DNA of 64,000 bases from DATMBF01 sp035559595 (GTDB lineage: Bacteria; Bacteroidota; Ignavibacteria; UBA10030). Made by a program: the position numbers and the translations under genes. How positions within the stretch are numbered: the stretch's first letter is position 1; each line of letters opens with the position of its first letter. The notes under the pieces were generated by a model. That model ran no database searches, had not been told where the DNA came from, and saw only the letters and a program-made list of their open reading frames with translations. The DNA is taken from positions 1 to 64,000 of the forward strand of contig DATMBF010000005.1 in assembly GCA_035559595.1 (NCBI GenBank). Direction: 5' to 3'. Shown in pieces: positions 52,191 through 60,665 of this stretch.

Positions 52191-52571
52191 ATGGCACAAA
52201 CGATCGTTGTTGCTGAAGACCAGCACCATATACGTGCTCTCATCGAGTACAAGCTGAAGAACAGCGGGTATCAGGTCGTTGCCGTAGCAGACGGAGCCGC
52301 TGCCCTGGAAAAAGTGAAAGAGGTAAGTCCTGACCTGGTTTTGCTCGACGTCATGATGCCACTCATGACAGGCTTTGAAGTGCTCGCTGCTTTGAAGCAG
52401 GATGACAAGACAAGGGATATTCCCGTCCTGCTGGTTACCGCTCAGAGTAGAGAGGAGGAGGTGGTGAAAGGACTCGAATTGGGTGCAGAGGATTATATCA
52501 CCAAACCCTTCAGTCCGAACGAACTCGCCGCTCGCGTCAAAATCGTTCTGGCCCGCCATCAAAAGAAATGA
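52191..52571 (+). CDS. Single-domain response regulator
   Basis: A 126-residue CheY-like receiver without output domain. It has the acidic pocket VVAEDQH (Glu9/Asp10), phospho-acceptor Asp53 (VLLDVMMPLMTGFE), the VTAQ switch threonine and the conserved Lys in ITKPFSPNEL. With no output domain it must act by protein contact, possibly on the HEAT-repeat or glycosyltransferase membrane proteins in the same locus. It follows the HPt gene by 11 bases and precedes the beta-barrel gene by seven. Confidence 0.92.
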   Translation: MAQTIVVAEDQHHIRALIEYKLKNSGYQVVAVADGAAALEKVKEVSPDLVLLDVMMPLMTGFEVLAALKQDDKTRDIPVLLVTAQSREEEVVKGLELGAEDYITKPFSPNELAARVKIVLARHQKK

Positions 52572-52578
52572 GGCAGGT

Positions 52579-53913
52579 TTGCTCCTTCGCATCACGAAAT
52601 TTCTCTGCGGCTTAGCCTTAGGGATTTCGGTCACCGCGGCTCAGAATCAAGTCCCCCACAGTAACGTCGATAGTCTCTTCGCCCTCGCAATTCAACTCCA
52701 ACGACTGGGAAATTTCCCTGCATCCGATGAAGCTGCCAGACGAGTGCTCCTTGTTGCCCCTCGATACCATGATGCCCGTATTCTCGTAAGCCGAATTCAC
52801 TCTTGGAGGGGGGAATACGCGTTTGCCCTCAGGCAACTGGACACCGTTCTCTCCGATAACCCGAATCACAGAGAAGCGCGTCTGGTCAAGGCTCAGGTGC
52901 TTGCTTGGCAGGGGAAATACGATGAATCCGTTGCCATTCTCCGCTCGCTGGCGGATGGAGGGACCAACAATTCTGAGATCGAAGCTGAATTAGGGAAAGT
53001 CTATCTCTGGAGTGGAAGGCCGAAAGAAGCTTACCGACATTATGAGAATGCCTACAAGGCCGATTCTGCTTCCACCGAGGTCATCCGTGGACTTGCACGA
53101 TCCTCTTTTGGGATGCGCGAATATCGACTCTCTCTCCAATGGTATCAAATGTTGCTTCGAGACCTTCCGAAAGACCGGGAAGCTTTGGGAAACATCAACC
53201 GGCTTCGGTATCGGTCATCTCATGAATTTCTTCTCCTTAGTTCGTACGAATCGTTTACCCGCTCCGGGGTGAAAGCTCATTCAATTGTCGGAGGGGAGTA
53301 TTATAGCTCGATTGGTGATGACTTCAAACCTTTTGTCCACTTCAGCAGAACCGAGAGATTTGGGTCTCAGTCCAACCGTTGGGGTGGGGGATTCTATTGG
53401 ACATTTTCCTATACTGGTTCACTATTGGTTCAAGGACTTCTTGCCCCAGGGGCAACAGTTGTTCCTCGCATAGACGTGACAACTGAAGCTACTTCGGGCA
53501 TTGGAGCGGGATTCGAGCCGGTCATCGGTTATCGATTTTTGAAATTCGAAGCTGAACGTGTTCATATCGCCTCGCCCGGCATTACATGGTATGCGAGCGG
53601 AGTTCTCTGGTTCACTCCTCGGGTGTATCTTGGCTGGTCGAATGGGGGCGGATCGTCAAAGACCATTGTGCTCAATACAACCTATCGACCCAACGAATCC
53701 ACGTTGCTTCGAATAAACGCGTTTAGCGGAAACGAAACCGTACAAGGGATCACTCTGAAGGAGATTTCGATTCACGAATCAACAGGAGTATTGTTGGGTG
53801 GAAAAGGTCGCATCACGAGCACTCTCGCGTTGGAGCTTGTCTATCAGTTCACATCGCGGCGGCCGAATTCCAATTCACATTTCCTGGGATTGAATGCCTC
53901 TTTCCTCTTTTAG
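52579..53913 (+). CDS. TPR plus YaiO-like outer-membrane beta-barrel protein
   Basis: A 444-residue exported protein. The signal peptide (about 1-20, FLCGLALGISVTAAQ) is followed by TPR-like helices to about residue 190 (QLQRLGNFPASDEAARRVLL, AQVLAWQGKYDESVAILRSL). A beta-barrel then extends to the end (EFLLLSSYESFTRSGVKAHS onward), finishing NASFLF. The plan, TPR then barrel, is that of YaiO and of the PgaA/BcsC exporters of exopolysaccharide. TTG at 52579 with GAGG upstream was chosen as start, since the longer frame runs back into the response regulator gene. Confidence 0.75.
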   Translation: MLLRITKFLCGLALGISVTAAQNQVPHSNVDSLFALAIQLQRLGNFPASDEAARRVLLVAPRYHDARILVSRIHSWRGEYAFALRQLDTVLSDNPNHREARLVKAQVLAWQGKYDESVAILRSLADGGTNNSEIEAELGKVYLWSGRPKEAYRHYENAYKADSASTEVIRGLARSSFGMREYRLSLQWYQMLLRDLPKDREALGNINRLRYRSSHEFLLLSSYESFTRSGVKAHSIVGGEYYSSIGDDFKPFVHFSRTERFGSQSNRWGGGFYWTFSYTGSLLVQGLLAPGATVVPRIDVTTEATSGIGAGFEPVIGYRFLKFEAERVHIASPGITWYASGVLWFTPRVYLGWSNGGGSSKTIVLNTTYRPNESTLLRINAFSGNETVQGITLKEISIHESTGVLLGGKGRITSTLALELVYQFTSRRPNSNSHFLGLNASFLF

Positions 53914-53928
53914 CAAAAGGAAGCTCTA

Positions 53929-55071
53929 ATGGGGATCGAGTTTGTTATCATCGCTTCTCTTGCCCTAGGCGCCGCCATCTTTGTGGTCATTGTTGCGGCC
54001 GCTCTCATCGGGCACAAATGGTTTTCGGGACGGAAAACACGACGTCTGAAGAGGCTGTATCAGGTCTATTCCGTGATCTTTTCCGAGCTTCTTCTTGAGC
54101 CACTCACTCCACTCCCACCCGGATCAAAGACAAGCGCGATTTTTAAGCAATACGAAACTCTTTTGATTCAAATCAAGGCTAAGCTCAAACGATTCTCTAA
54201 ACGGCGCCGACAACTTCACCTCAAGGCTCTCCGAAATGTCCTTGTCGATTTTGCTCAGGATATTACCGGAGAACCTGCCGAGAGATTGTTATACTTCTTT
54301 TACTCTTTCAAATTCGTAGATGAGGAGATCGCATTTCTGCAAAGCAGACATTGGTGGGTCAGAGCACAGGCTGCGAGAGATCTTGGCCTTCTCAAGGCAC
54401 GAAGGGCAATTGCGCCGATTACGGCCGCTCTCGAAGACCCGCATCCTGATGTTCGGGCGCAAGCAGCTCAATCGCTTGTTGCTATCGTCGGTGTGGGAGC
54501 GCTTCCCACGATTCTTCGCGTTTCCCGCAATCTCTCCCGCTGGATAGCGTTGGAGCTTTCCGTGATCGTCAAGAAGTTTGAGCACGCAGCTGTGCCCGCA
54601 CTCCTCGAAGCTCTTCACCATACAGATGAGTCCGTTGTTCTCTTCTGTCTCGAAATGCTCGCAGAAATTGGATTCGTCGAGGCCGTTGATCATGTTCGTG
54701 TGCTGGCTGAGTCATCCCCTCACCTCAAGATCCAGACAAAGGCCGTTGAAGTCTTAGGACGCCTGGGGGATCAACGAGCGGAGAAGCTGTTGCTCAGTCT
54801 CGTTGCCGGTCCGTCCAAACCCCTCCGCATGAGTGCGCTGCGTGCGCTGGAAAAGATTGGCCTTCCCCAGGCAACTCCCTTATTGTTGGAACGGGTGAGA
54901 AATGCCGAGCTTGATGAGAAACTGACTGCGGCCAGAGCTCTTTCCGCAACAGGTGCTCTTGGTGTTGAACATTTGCGTGCACTGATCATGGATGATAAAC
55001 CTCTCGTTCGAAGCGTTGCGCTGCAGGTTCTTGAAGAGATTGAAACTTATCACCTGGTCTCTGCCTCATGA
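53929..55071 (+). CDS. Membrane-anchored HEAT-repeat protein
   Basis: A 380-residue protein. An N-terminal membrane helix (about 4-28: ASLALGAAIFVVIVAAALIG) precedes a basic linker and about six HEAT-type helical repeats from residue 135 on, such as RAQAARDLGLLKARRAIAPI, HPDVRAQAAQSLVAIVGVGA and KTKAVEVLGRLGDQRAEKLL. HEAT arrays bind other proteins; here it may bridge the response regulator and the glycosyltransferase. It lies 15 bases after the barrel gene and overlaps the glycosyltransferase by four bases. Confidence 0.85.
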   Translation: MGIEFVIIASLALGAAIFVVIVAAALIGHKWFSGRKTRRLKRLYQVYSVIFSELLLEPLTPLPPGSKTSAIFKQYETLLIQIKAKLKRFSKRRRQLHLKALRNVLVDFAQDITGEPAERLLYFFYSFKFVDEEIAFLQSRHWWVRAQAARDLGLLKARRAIAPITAALEDPHPDVRAQAAQSLVAIVGVGALPTILRVSRNLSRWIALELSVIVKKFEHAAVPALLEALHHTDESVVLFCLEMLAEIGFVEAVDHVRVLAESSPHLKIQTKAVEVLGRLGDQRAEKLLLSLVAGPSKPLRMSALRALEKIGLPQATPLLLERVRNAELDEKLTAARALSATGALGVEHLRALIMDDKPLVRSVALQVLEEIETYHLVSAS

Positions 55072-56480
55072 TCGAATTCATTCACATACTCTTTCAGGCG
55101 TACTTCTATTTCGTCATGGGGTATTTCATGCTTGTGAACGTCACATACGCAACACTGCTGATTATCTCCTATCGTGAAATCATTCGGTATATGCGTCATA
55201 ACACGTTCAGCAACTATCGTGTGATGGTGCAGTCCGAGCTTACTGAGCCTGTTTCGATTCTCGCTCCAGCATACAACGAAGAGTTGACCGTCGTGGAAAG
55301 CGTGAAGAGTCTCTTAAAACTCAATTACGCGAAATACGAAGTTATCGTTATTAACGACGGATCAAAGGATCGAACACTGGAGAATCTGATTTCGGAGTTC
55401 CATCTCTTTCCTTCTAAACAAATCTATGTTGAACAGATTCCCACTGCCCCTGTGCGTGGGATTTACCGGTCGCGACACCCGGAGTTCAGAGATCTCATTG
55501 TTGTGGACAAAGAGAACGGTGGCAAAGCCGATGCCCTGAATGCCGGCATCAATGCAGCGCGATACGACTACTTCTGTGCGATTGATGCCGATTCTCTGCT
55601 CGAAGACGATGCTCTCCTGCGCGTCATCAAACCGTTTATGGAAGATGATACCGTGATCGCTGCCGGCGGCATTGTTCGTATCGTCAATGGCTGTAGGGTG
55701 GTCAATGGAAGAGTGGTTCAGGTTGGGTTGTCGGATCGTTTGCTTCCCGTGTTCCAGATCGTTGAGTACTTCCGCGCGTTTCTTTCCGGCCGCATGGCCT
55801 GGCATGGTCTCAATGCTCTTTTAATTATTTCTGGTGCGTTCGGGATGTTCAAACGGTCGGCGGTGATTGAGGCGGGCGGATACGCGACGGATACGGTGGG
55901 TGAGGACATGGAGCTGGTGACACGGCTTCACAGAAGAAACCGGGAGAAGAAAGAGCCGTACAAGGTCGTTTTCGTACCCGACCCCGTCTGCTGGACGGAA
56001 GTGCCTGAGACGCTCCGCGTGCTGGCCAAGCAGCGAAATCGATGGCATCGGGGGTTACTTGATACCCTTCTTCGACATCGCGTGATGGTTCTGAATCCTC
56101 GGTACGGCATTGTCGGGCTCGGCGCCGTTCCGTATTTTCTCTTCATCGAATTACTTGGTCCGGTCTTGGAGCTTCTCGGCTATCTTTGCGTCGCGGTGAT
56201 GTATGTGATGGGAATTCTCAATATCGAAATGGTTATCGTTTTCTTCATAGTTGCTCTCTTCTACGGTGTGATGTTCTCTGTGGCTGCCGTGATGCTGGAG
56301 GAGATCTCCTTCAAACGTTACCCGAAGCCGATGGATCTCGCGTATCTGTTAGCGTTCGGAGTGGTGGAGAATTTCGGTTATCGACAGATGACGGTTTGGT
56401 GGCGGGTGAGGGCGTTTGTTGATTACTTTCGTGGGGTGCAATCGTGGGGAGAAATGCAGCGGAGAGGGTTTAGAACTTGA
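55068..56480 (+). CDS. Processive family 2 glycosyltransferase (exopolysaccharide synthase-like)
   Basis: A 470-residue membrane glycosyltransferase. One or two N-terminal helices precede the GT-A domain with SILAPAYNEELTVVESVKSL, VINDGSKD, ENGGKADALNAG, CAIDADSLLEDDA (DxD), VGEDMELVTRLHRR and the processive-synthase motif KQRNRWHRG (QxxRW). Several C-terminal helices form the polymer channel. The set D, DxD, ED, QxxRW is that of cellulose, hyaluronan and poly-GlcNAc synthases, so a beta-linked polymer is likely, but sugar identity is not evident. No deacetylase, PilZ domain or BcsC gene is nearby. Confidence 0.87.
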   Translation: MIEFIHILFQAYFYFVMGYFMLVNVTYATLLIISYREIIRYMRHNTFSNYRVMVQSELTEPVSILAPAYNEELTVVESVKSLLKLNYAKYEVIVINDGSKDRTLENLISEFHLFPSKQIYVEQIPTAPVRGIYRSRHPEFRDLIVVDKENGGKADALNAGINAARYDYFCAIDADSLLEDDALLRVIKPFMEDDTVIAAGGIVRIVNGCRVVNGRVVQVGLSDRLLPVFQIVEYFRAFLSGRMAWHGLNALLIISGAFGMFKRSAVIEAGGYATDTVGEDMELVTRLHRRNREKKEPYKVVFVPDPVCWTEVPETLRVLAKQRNRWHRGLLDTLLRHRVMVLNPRYGIVGLGAVPYFLFIELLGPVLELLGYLCVAVMYVMGILNIEMVIVFFIVALFYGVMFSVAAVMLEEISFKRYPKPMDLAYLLAFGVVENFGYRQMTVWWRVRAFVDYFRGVQSWGEMQRRGFRT

Positions 56481-56483
56481 CGA

Positions 56484-57062
56484 TCATTGGACCATTCCAA
56501 ACCGTTTGTTCTGCGCCGTCATCTTGATGAAGTACCGCAGTCGCTGTTGAAACACCTCGCGCCTCCTTCGTGCTGCTTCAATCCATCCGATTCGAATTCG
56601 CTTGTACGAGCTTGGGAACTTCTGAAAGTTCTTCCAGACTTTCGGGTGCTTCTGCAACTCTTTGAGAATGTCCTCCGCCACAGAGAAGCCGCCAGGTTGA
56701 TCAAGAGATTCGACGAAATGCGGTTTGCGGCTTTTCTTGAGAGCTTCGAGCCCGAATCTGGTCATCTTCCTCTGTGCGATGAGACGTCGGATGCGCTCGA
56801 GGTTCATGGCGGAAAATGGGCTTCCCGGTCGTCGCGGTGAAAATCGTTGGACATATCGTTCAGAATCGATCGCTTTGACGATACTATCGATCCACCCAAA
56901 ACAAAGTGCTTCCTCAACCGCATCGTTATACGGGATGCGACGTTTGGTTGAGCCTTTTTTGTAATAGATCAGCCAAATATCTTTTGCTGTGCGATGATGT
57001 TTGCTAAGCCATCGCCGCCATTCTTGGCGGTTTTTCACATAAAGCCTTCTGCCGATTTCCAT
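56484..57062 (-). CDS. YdeI/OmpD-associated family protein
   Basis: A 192-residue soluble protein of the YdeI (OmpD-associated, bacteriocin-protection-like) family. It has the typical N-terminal W-RWL-KHHRTAKDIWLIYYKK block, AVEEALCFGWIDSIV, QRFSPRRPGSPFSAMN and the C-terminal FPSSYKRIRIGWIEAARR. Function is poorly known. It is convergent with the glycosyltransferase, with three bases between stops, and is probably unrelated to it. Confidence 0.82.
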   Translation of the reverse strand: MEIGRRLYVKNRQEWRRWLSKHHRTAKDIWLIYYKKGSTKRRIPYNDAVEEALCFGWIDSIVKAIDSERYVQRFSPRRPGSPFSAMNLERIRRLIAQRKMTRFGLEALKKSRKPHFVESLDQPGGFSVAEDILKELQKHPKVWKNFQKFPSSYKRIRIGWIEAARRRREVFQQRLRYFIKMTAQNKRFGMVQ

Positions 57063-57450
57063 GATCTATCGTCGAATTGTCAACGTGATGGTCTTCGTCG
57101 CAACAACGTCATAACTTTTTCTGCGTTTCGTTCCATACTCTCTTGAGTCTGTGACGAGTTGAGGGAGGGGAGAATTTCTCTTTTTCTTCGAAGAGGGGAG
57201 TAATCGCCACCGTTTGTTGGCTTATTTTCAGCGATTCTCTTCTTTAACTCGCTTGGCACGGGTAACGTTCGGGGGTTGGTACGACCCTAAGCGATATGCA
57301 GGCGGGAGCGGCTACGGCTGGTTTTGGGACGTCGACAAGCGGATTGAGGACCAGTTTCTTGATTCTGGCGGTGAACGTAAGGTGTTTCATCTAATGGGGA
57401 GCGGAAAATTCTGCTGATAGTTGATTCGCAGCGTTGGCATCTCAAACAAG
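57063..57450. other. Gap without a convincing gene
   Basis: Between the YdeI-family start and the tRNA-Ser 3' hairpin there is no gene I can support. A 67-codon frame at 57214-57417 lacks a ribosome site and resembles no family. Pyrimidine-rich runs and a small CTTCGAAG palindrome are present. Part of it should hold the YdeI promoter on the minus strand. Confidence 0.5.
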
Positions 57451-57473
57451 GTCCCGCCGCTCTTTCGTGGGAC
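57451..57473 (-). terminator. Hairpin at the 3' side of tRNA-Ser(CGA)
   Basis: GTCCC (57451-57455) pairs with GGGAC (57469-57473), extended by C57457-G57467 and a G-T pair. It lies six bases from the CCA end and is related in sequence to the hairpin at 51660-51680. Only a weak T-rich tail follows. Confidence 0.4.
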
Positions 57474-57479
57474 GTAGTT

Positions 57480-57569
57480 TGGCGGAAGGGGTGGGATTCG
57501 AACCCACGGTAGCCCGGAGGCCACACCGGTTTTCGAGACCGGCCGATTCAACCACTCTCGCACCCTTCC
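57480..57569 (-). tRNA. tRNA-Ser (anticodon CGA)
   Basis: Minus-strand class II tRNA. Acceptor GGAAGGG/CCCTTCC, discriminator G and an encoded CCA (57480-57482). The anticodon stem CCGGT/ACCGG carries loop CTCGAAA, giving CGA for UCG codons. A long variable arm and T arm GTGGG-TTCGAAT-CCCAC identical to the first tRNA-Ser are present. Confidence 0.95.
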
Positions 57570-57589
57570 GTATGGAGTCAACGCGGATC

Positions 57590-57617
57590 AATATAAGTAA
57601 AACTGCCTATTTTTCAA
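57590..57617 (-). promoter_or_regulatory. Sigma70-like promoter of tRNA-Ser(CGA)
   Basis: On the minus strand TTGAAA (57612-57617) and TATATT (57590-57595) are 16 bases apart. Each differs from the sigma70 consensus at one position. Transcription would begin about 14 bases before the tRNA 5' end. Confidence 0.55.
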
Positions 57618-57755
57618 AGGAATCACCGATCTCACCCTCATCGTCCCATTCTCAAAACTTGATCAAGAAATTCTTTCAGTTTGAGTTTTGTCTCCTCCAA
57701 GCCTCGATGCAGATTCATTGACATTCCCTCGATTAATCGGTATCTTTTCATCGTC

Positions 57756-58169
57756 ATGAAGAGTGAGATGGAAATGCCGGCAATCGGTACGAAACGAAGC
57801 AAGCAACGCGAGAAGATCTTTCAAGTCCTCAAGAAGACACGCTCGCATCCCACAGCAGAGTGGGTCTTTGAACGAGTAAGAGAACAAATTCCTCATATTT
57901 CGCTCGGAACGGTGTACAGAAATCTCAGCGTTTTGTCCCAACAAGGCAAAATTCGTGAGCTAGATTTCGGCGAGGGACTCAAACGGTACGATGCTTTCAC
58001 AGATCCGCACTATCATTTCATTTGTGATGAATGCGGAATTGTGAAGGACCTGGAAGTTCCGCCACATAGTGATCTGAACGAGCGAGTCAAGAGATCTGTC
58101 CCCGGCGTTGTCCGGTCCCACAGACTTGACTACTTTGGGATTTGTTCCGACTGTCTCGCGAAAGTCTAA
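57756..58169 (+). CDS. perR: PerR-type Fur-family peroxide regulator
   Basis: A 137-residue Fur-family repressor. Numbered from ATG 57756, every metal residue of Bacillus subtilis PerR appears with a constant offset of six. The regulatory site is His31, Asp79, His85, His87 and Asp98 (37, 85, 91, 93, 104). The structural zinc site is Cys90, Cys93, Cys130 and Cys133 (96, 99, 136, 139). The Asp at the '104' position favours PerR over Fur, which has Glu. It likely represses the downstream YceI and peroxiredoxin genes until its His residues are oxidised. The exact start is unsure because no ribosome site is obvious. Confidence 0.85.
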   Translation: MKSEMEMPAIGTKRSKQREKIFQVLKKTRSHPTAEWVFERVREQIPHISLGTVYRNLSVLSQQGKIRELDFGEGLKRYDAFTDPHYHFICDECGIVKDLEVPPHSDLNERVKRSVPGVVRSHRLDYFGICSDCLAKV

Positions 58170-58205
58170 TTTCCCCACGTCAAACGTCCTTCAGGAATCC
58201 TCACA

Positions 58206-59015
58206 ATGAAGAAATCCGTACGTCTTTGCGGTTCGGCAGCATGGGTTGTCCTGTTTTTTGCCACAGTCGGATGTGAACAGCGAAAGGATATGGTGGAAAA
58301 GGCATCTGACCAACAGCACCTCGTTGGTGATTCCACCACCTATTTCCAGAACGACCCGAAGTACATTCATCCTGACACGACATATGTGCCCGGCGATTAT
58401 CCGCTTGCTGAGGTTGGAAACGCCCGCGCCGTTTATTACACACTGCGCCAAGAGCTCGAACGCGCTGTCGTCGATCCAACCGCATTGGTTTCACTCCCAA
58501 GCGGGGAGATCGCATGGACAAGCTTCAAAGATGGCGGGAAATCCGTTCTGGGATATTTTAGAAATTACTTCGGTGTTGTCAGACTGACCTCGAAAGGGAT
58601 AACGGAAGCGACACTTGTTATCGATGTGAATTCACTTGACTCCGCCATTCCCGGCCGCAACAACAGAATTCTCAACTTCTTTTTCGAAAGCATGAAGCCC
58701 GAATTCGGCACCGCAGAATTGAAGCTCACGCAATTCAGGATGAAGGAAGGGTCTCTCAAGCAAGCGGAAGGTGGAAAAGAACAAGCCGTTGAAGCCAGCG
58801 GAACATTGACGCTCAATGGAGTTACCAAGGAGATCACAACATCGCTCGCGCTCGTCAAGCAGGGAAAGACCTGGTCTATTACGACTCGGGTTCCCCTTAC
58901 GCTTCTGATTTCTGACTATGCCTTCGGAGCGAGAGTCTTCACTCTTATGAAAGAATGCAACCACCGATCCCTGGGCAATCTGGTTAAGGTTAACGCAAAA
59001 CTCTTTTTTCGATAA
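58206..59015 (+). CDS. YceI-family lipoprotein
   Basis: A 269-residue lipoprotein. The signal ends in a lipobox (FFATVGC, Cys23), followed by about 70 linker residues and a YceI beta-barrel domain (about 90-269: GEIAWTSFKDGGKSVLGYFR, LVIDVNSLDSAIPGRNNRIL, ASGTLTLNGVTKEITTSLAL). YceI domains bind isoprenoid-like lipids. It follows perR by 36 bases and precedes the peroxiredoxin by 11, so a role in protecting envelope quinones or lipids under oxidative stress is a reasonable inference. Confidence 0.8.
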   Translation: MKKSVRLCGSAAWVVLFFATVGCEQRKDMVEKASDQQHLVGDSTTYFQNDPKYIHPDTTYVPGDYPLAEVGNARAVYYTLRQELERAVVDPTALVSLPSGEIAWTSFKDGGKSVLGYFRNYFGVVRLTSKGITEATLVIDVNSLDSAIPGRNNRILNFFFESMKPEFGTAELKLTQFRMKEGSLKQAEGGKEQAVEASGTLTLNGVTKEITTSLALVKQGKTWSITTRVPLTLLISDYAFGARVFTLMKECNHRSLGNLVKVNAKLFFR

Positions 59016-59026
59016 TTGCAGTAACG

Positions 59027-59500
59027 ATGGTAAAGGTAGGCGATAAGGCTCCCGATTTTGAGATGTATGATACGAACCGTAAGCCTCGCTCTTTAAGGGA
59101 TTTCATTGGAAAGAAGACTGTATTGCTATTTTATCCCGCGGCTTTTACAGGAGTTTGTACAAGAGAGATGTGCACGTTTCGTGATTCGCTCGCACGTTTC
59201 AACGACGTGGATGCGCAAGTCGTCGGGATCAGTATTGACAGCCCGTTCTCCAATAAGGCGTTTGCAGAGAAATACAATCTGCAGTTTCCACTTCTCTCTG
59301 ATTTCTCAAAGAAGGTCTCTGTTCAATATGGTGGTGGGTTGGTAGAGAATCTTGGCGGCGTCTTAGGGTACACCGCGTCAAAGCGAAGTGTGTTCGTTCT
59401 CGACAAGGAGGGGATCGTGCGTTATGCGTGGATTTCTGATGACCCCGGTGTTGAGCCGAAATACGAAGAGATTCTTCGGGCGGTTTCATCGCTTAATTAA
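59027..59500 (+). CDS. AhpE/BCP-like peroxiredoxin
   Basis: A 157-residue thioredoxin-fold peroxidase. The peroxidatic Cys44 lies in YPAAFTGVCTREMC, with a second Cys at 49, the arrangement of AhpE-like and some BCP-like enzymes. Other family blocks are GDKAPDFEMYD at the start, VVGISIDSPFSNKAFAEKYN, and the conserved Arg region near KRSVFVLDKEGIVRYAW. It reduces hydrogen peroxide or organic peroxides using a thiol partner. Its place behind perR fits peroxide induction. Confidence 0.92.
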   Translation: MVKVGDKAPDFEMYDTNRKPRSLRDFIGKKTVLLFYPAAFTGVCTREMCTFRDSLARFNDVDAQVVGISIDSPFSNKAFAEKYNLQFPLLSDFSKKVSVQYGGGLVENLGGVLGYTASKRSVFVLDKEGIVRYAWISDDPGVEPKYEEILRAVSSLN

Positions 59501-59677
59501 TGTGCGGTGGTATTCTCCACCATTGTACATTCGGTTCCGTTCTTCATTGCTTGCCTGTTAGTGTTCAATTCCTCAACTCATTTTCCAAGGTCCGGAACGA
59601 TACTCTCGGCTTTCCTGTTTCACCCTCTGCTACAAAGGGCAAACAGGTCATTCCTTGACGGCATGAAAGGTTAACGC

Positions 59678-60085
59678 ATGGTTTATGTGACACGACGAGC
59701 CACGTTCAGCGCATCGCATCGGTTGTACAACCCTGACCTTTCAGAAAGGGAGAACCTCGAACTGTTCGACAAATGCGCGAGCCCCAACGGACACGGCCAC
59801 AATTATGTGCTTGAAGTAACGGTTGTCGGTAAGCCCGGAGGAAAGACCGGGTATGTGATCGATTTGAAGAAACTGAAGCAAATCCTGCAACGTGAGATTT
59901 TAGAGAAGGTTGATCACAAACATCTCAATCATGATGTCGAGTTCCTGCGTGGGGTAATTCCGACAGCAGAAAACATCGTCCGGAGCTTTTGGAAGATCCT
60001 CGAGCCGAAAATTCCGGAGGGGAGACTATACTCCATTAGGCTTCAGGAAACAGAAAACAATTCAGTGGAATACCGCGGAGAATAG
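59678..60085 (+). CDS. 6-pyruvoyl-tetrahydropterin synthase (eukaryote-like PTPS-II)
   Basis: A 135-residue T-fold enzyme. Zinc His residues are His14 (FSASHRL), His39 and His41, and the catalytic Cys33 stands in C-x5-HGH (KCASPNGHGHNY). That spacing is the one of tetrahydrobiopterin-forming PTPS; QueD has C-x3-HGH and the folate-linked PTPS-III has E-x2-HGH. Much of the chain resembles animal PTPS (LSERENLELF, the DHKHLNHDV block, TENIVRSFWK, LQETENNSVEYRGE). With folE starting two bases downstream and a reductase next, biopterin synthesis is more likely than queuosine. Confidence 0.85.
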   Translation: MVYVTRRATFSASHRLYNPDLSERENLELFDKCASPNGHGHNYVLEVTVVGKPGGKTGYVIDLKKLKQILQREILEKVDHKHLNHDVEFLRGVIPTAENIVRSFWKILEPKIPEGRLYSIRLQETENNSVEYRGE

Positions 60086-60086
60086 C

Positions 60087-60665
60087 ATGATCGATTCAAC
60101 AAGAAGAGTCGTGGATACTGGTCTGGTGAAAGAGTTACTTCGGCAACTTGGTGAAAATCCTGAACGGGAAGGGCTACTTCGGACACCGGGTCGTGTCTCC
60201 AAAATGTTCTCCTTTCTCACGAAAGGGTATGATGAGGATGTCAAGAAGGTCTTGAACGGTGCAGTCTTTGAAGAGAAATACAGCGAAATGGTTATCGTGA
60301 AGGATATCGACTTCTTTTCCCTCTGCGAGCATCACCTTTTGCCGTTCTACGGAAAGTGTCACATTGCCTATATTCCAAATGGAAAGATTCTTGGATTGAG
60401 CAAGCTCCCTCGTATCGTCGAGGTCTTCGCGCGTCGATTGCAAGTTCAGGAACGACTAACCCAGCAAATTGCAGACACATTGTATGAGTGTTTGAATCCC
60501 ACCGGTGTCGGGATTGTGATGGAAGCGAAGCATCTATGCATGATAATGAGGGGTGTGGAGAAGCAGAACTCAGTGGCCACAACAAGCGCTATGTTGGGAG
60601 TGTTCCGCGAGGATGAGAAAACCCGTTCGGAATTCCTCCATCTCATTTCCCGCCCGACAGTATGA
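60087..60665 (+). CDS. folE: GTP cyclohydrolase I
   Basis: A 192-residue type IA enzyme converting GTP to dihydroneopterin triphosphate. The zinc ligands are in SLCEHHLLPFYGK and the later KHLCMIMRGVEK, with substrate residues in GLSKLPRIVEVFARRLQVQERLT and QNSVATTSAMLGVF. Normal length. It lies two bases after the PTPS gene and overlaps the SDR gene, forming a three-gene unit whose products would run GTP to dihydroneopterin triphosphate to 6-pyruvoyl-tetrahydropterin to a biopterin. Confidence 0.95.
   Translation: MIDSTRRVVDTGLVKELLRQLGENPEREGLLRTPGRVSKMFSFLTKGYDEDVKKVLNGAVFEEKYSEMVIVKDIDFFSLCEHHLLPFYGKCHIAYIPNGKILGLSKLPRIVEVFARRLQVQERLTQQIADTLYECLNPTGVGIVMEAKHLCMIMRGVEKQNSVATTSAMLGVFREDEKTRSEFLHLISRPTV

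Noticed and set aside
57214..57417. 67-codon plus-strand frame before tRNA-Ser(CGA)
   Set aside because: No ribosome site or known family. It is a short frame in a gap and probably chance.
59678..60085. Annotation as QueD (queuosine synthesis)
   Set aside because: The Cys-to-HGH spacing and overall likeness match biopterin-type PTPS, and the neighbours are folE and an SDR rather than que genes.
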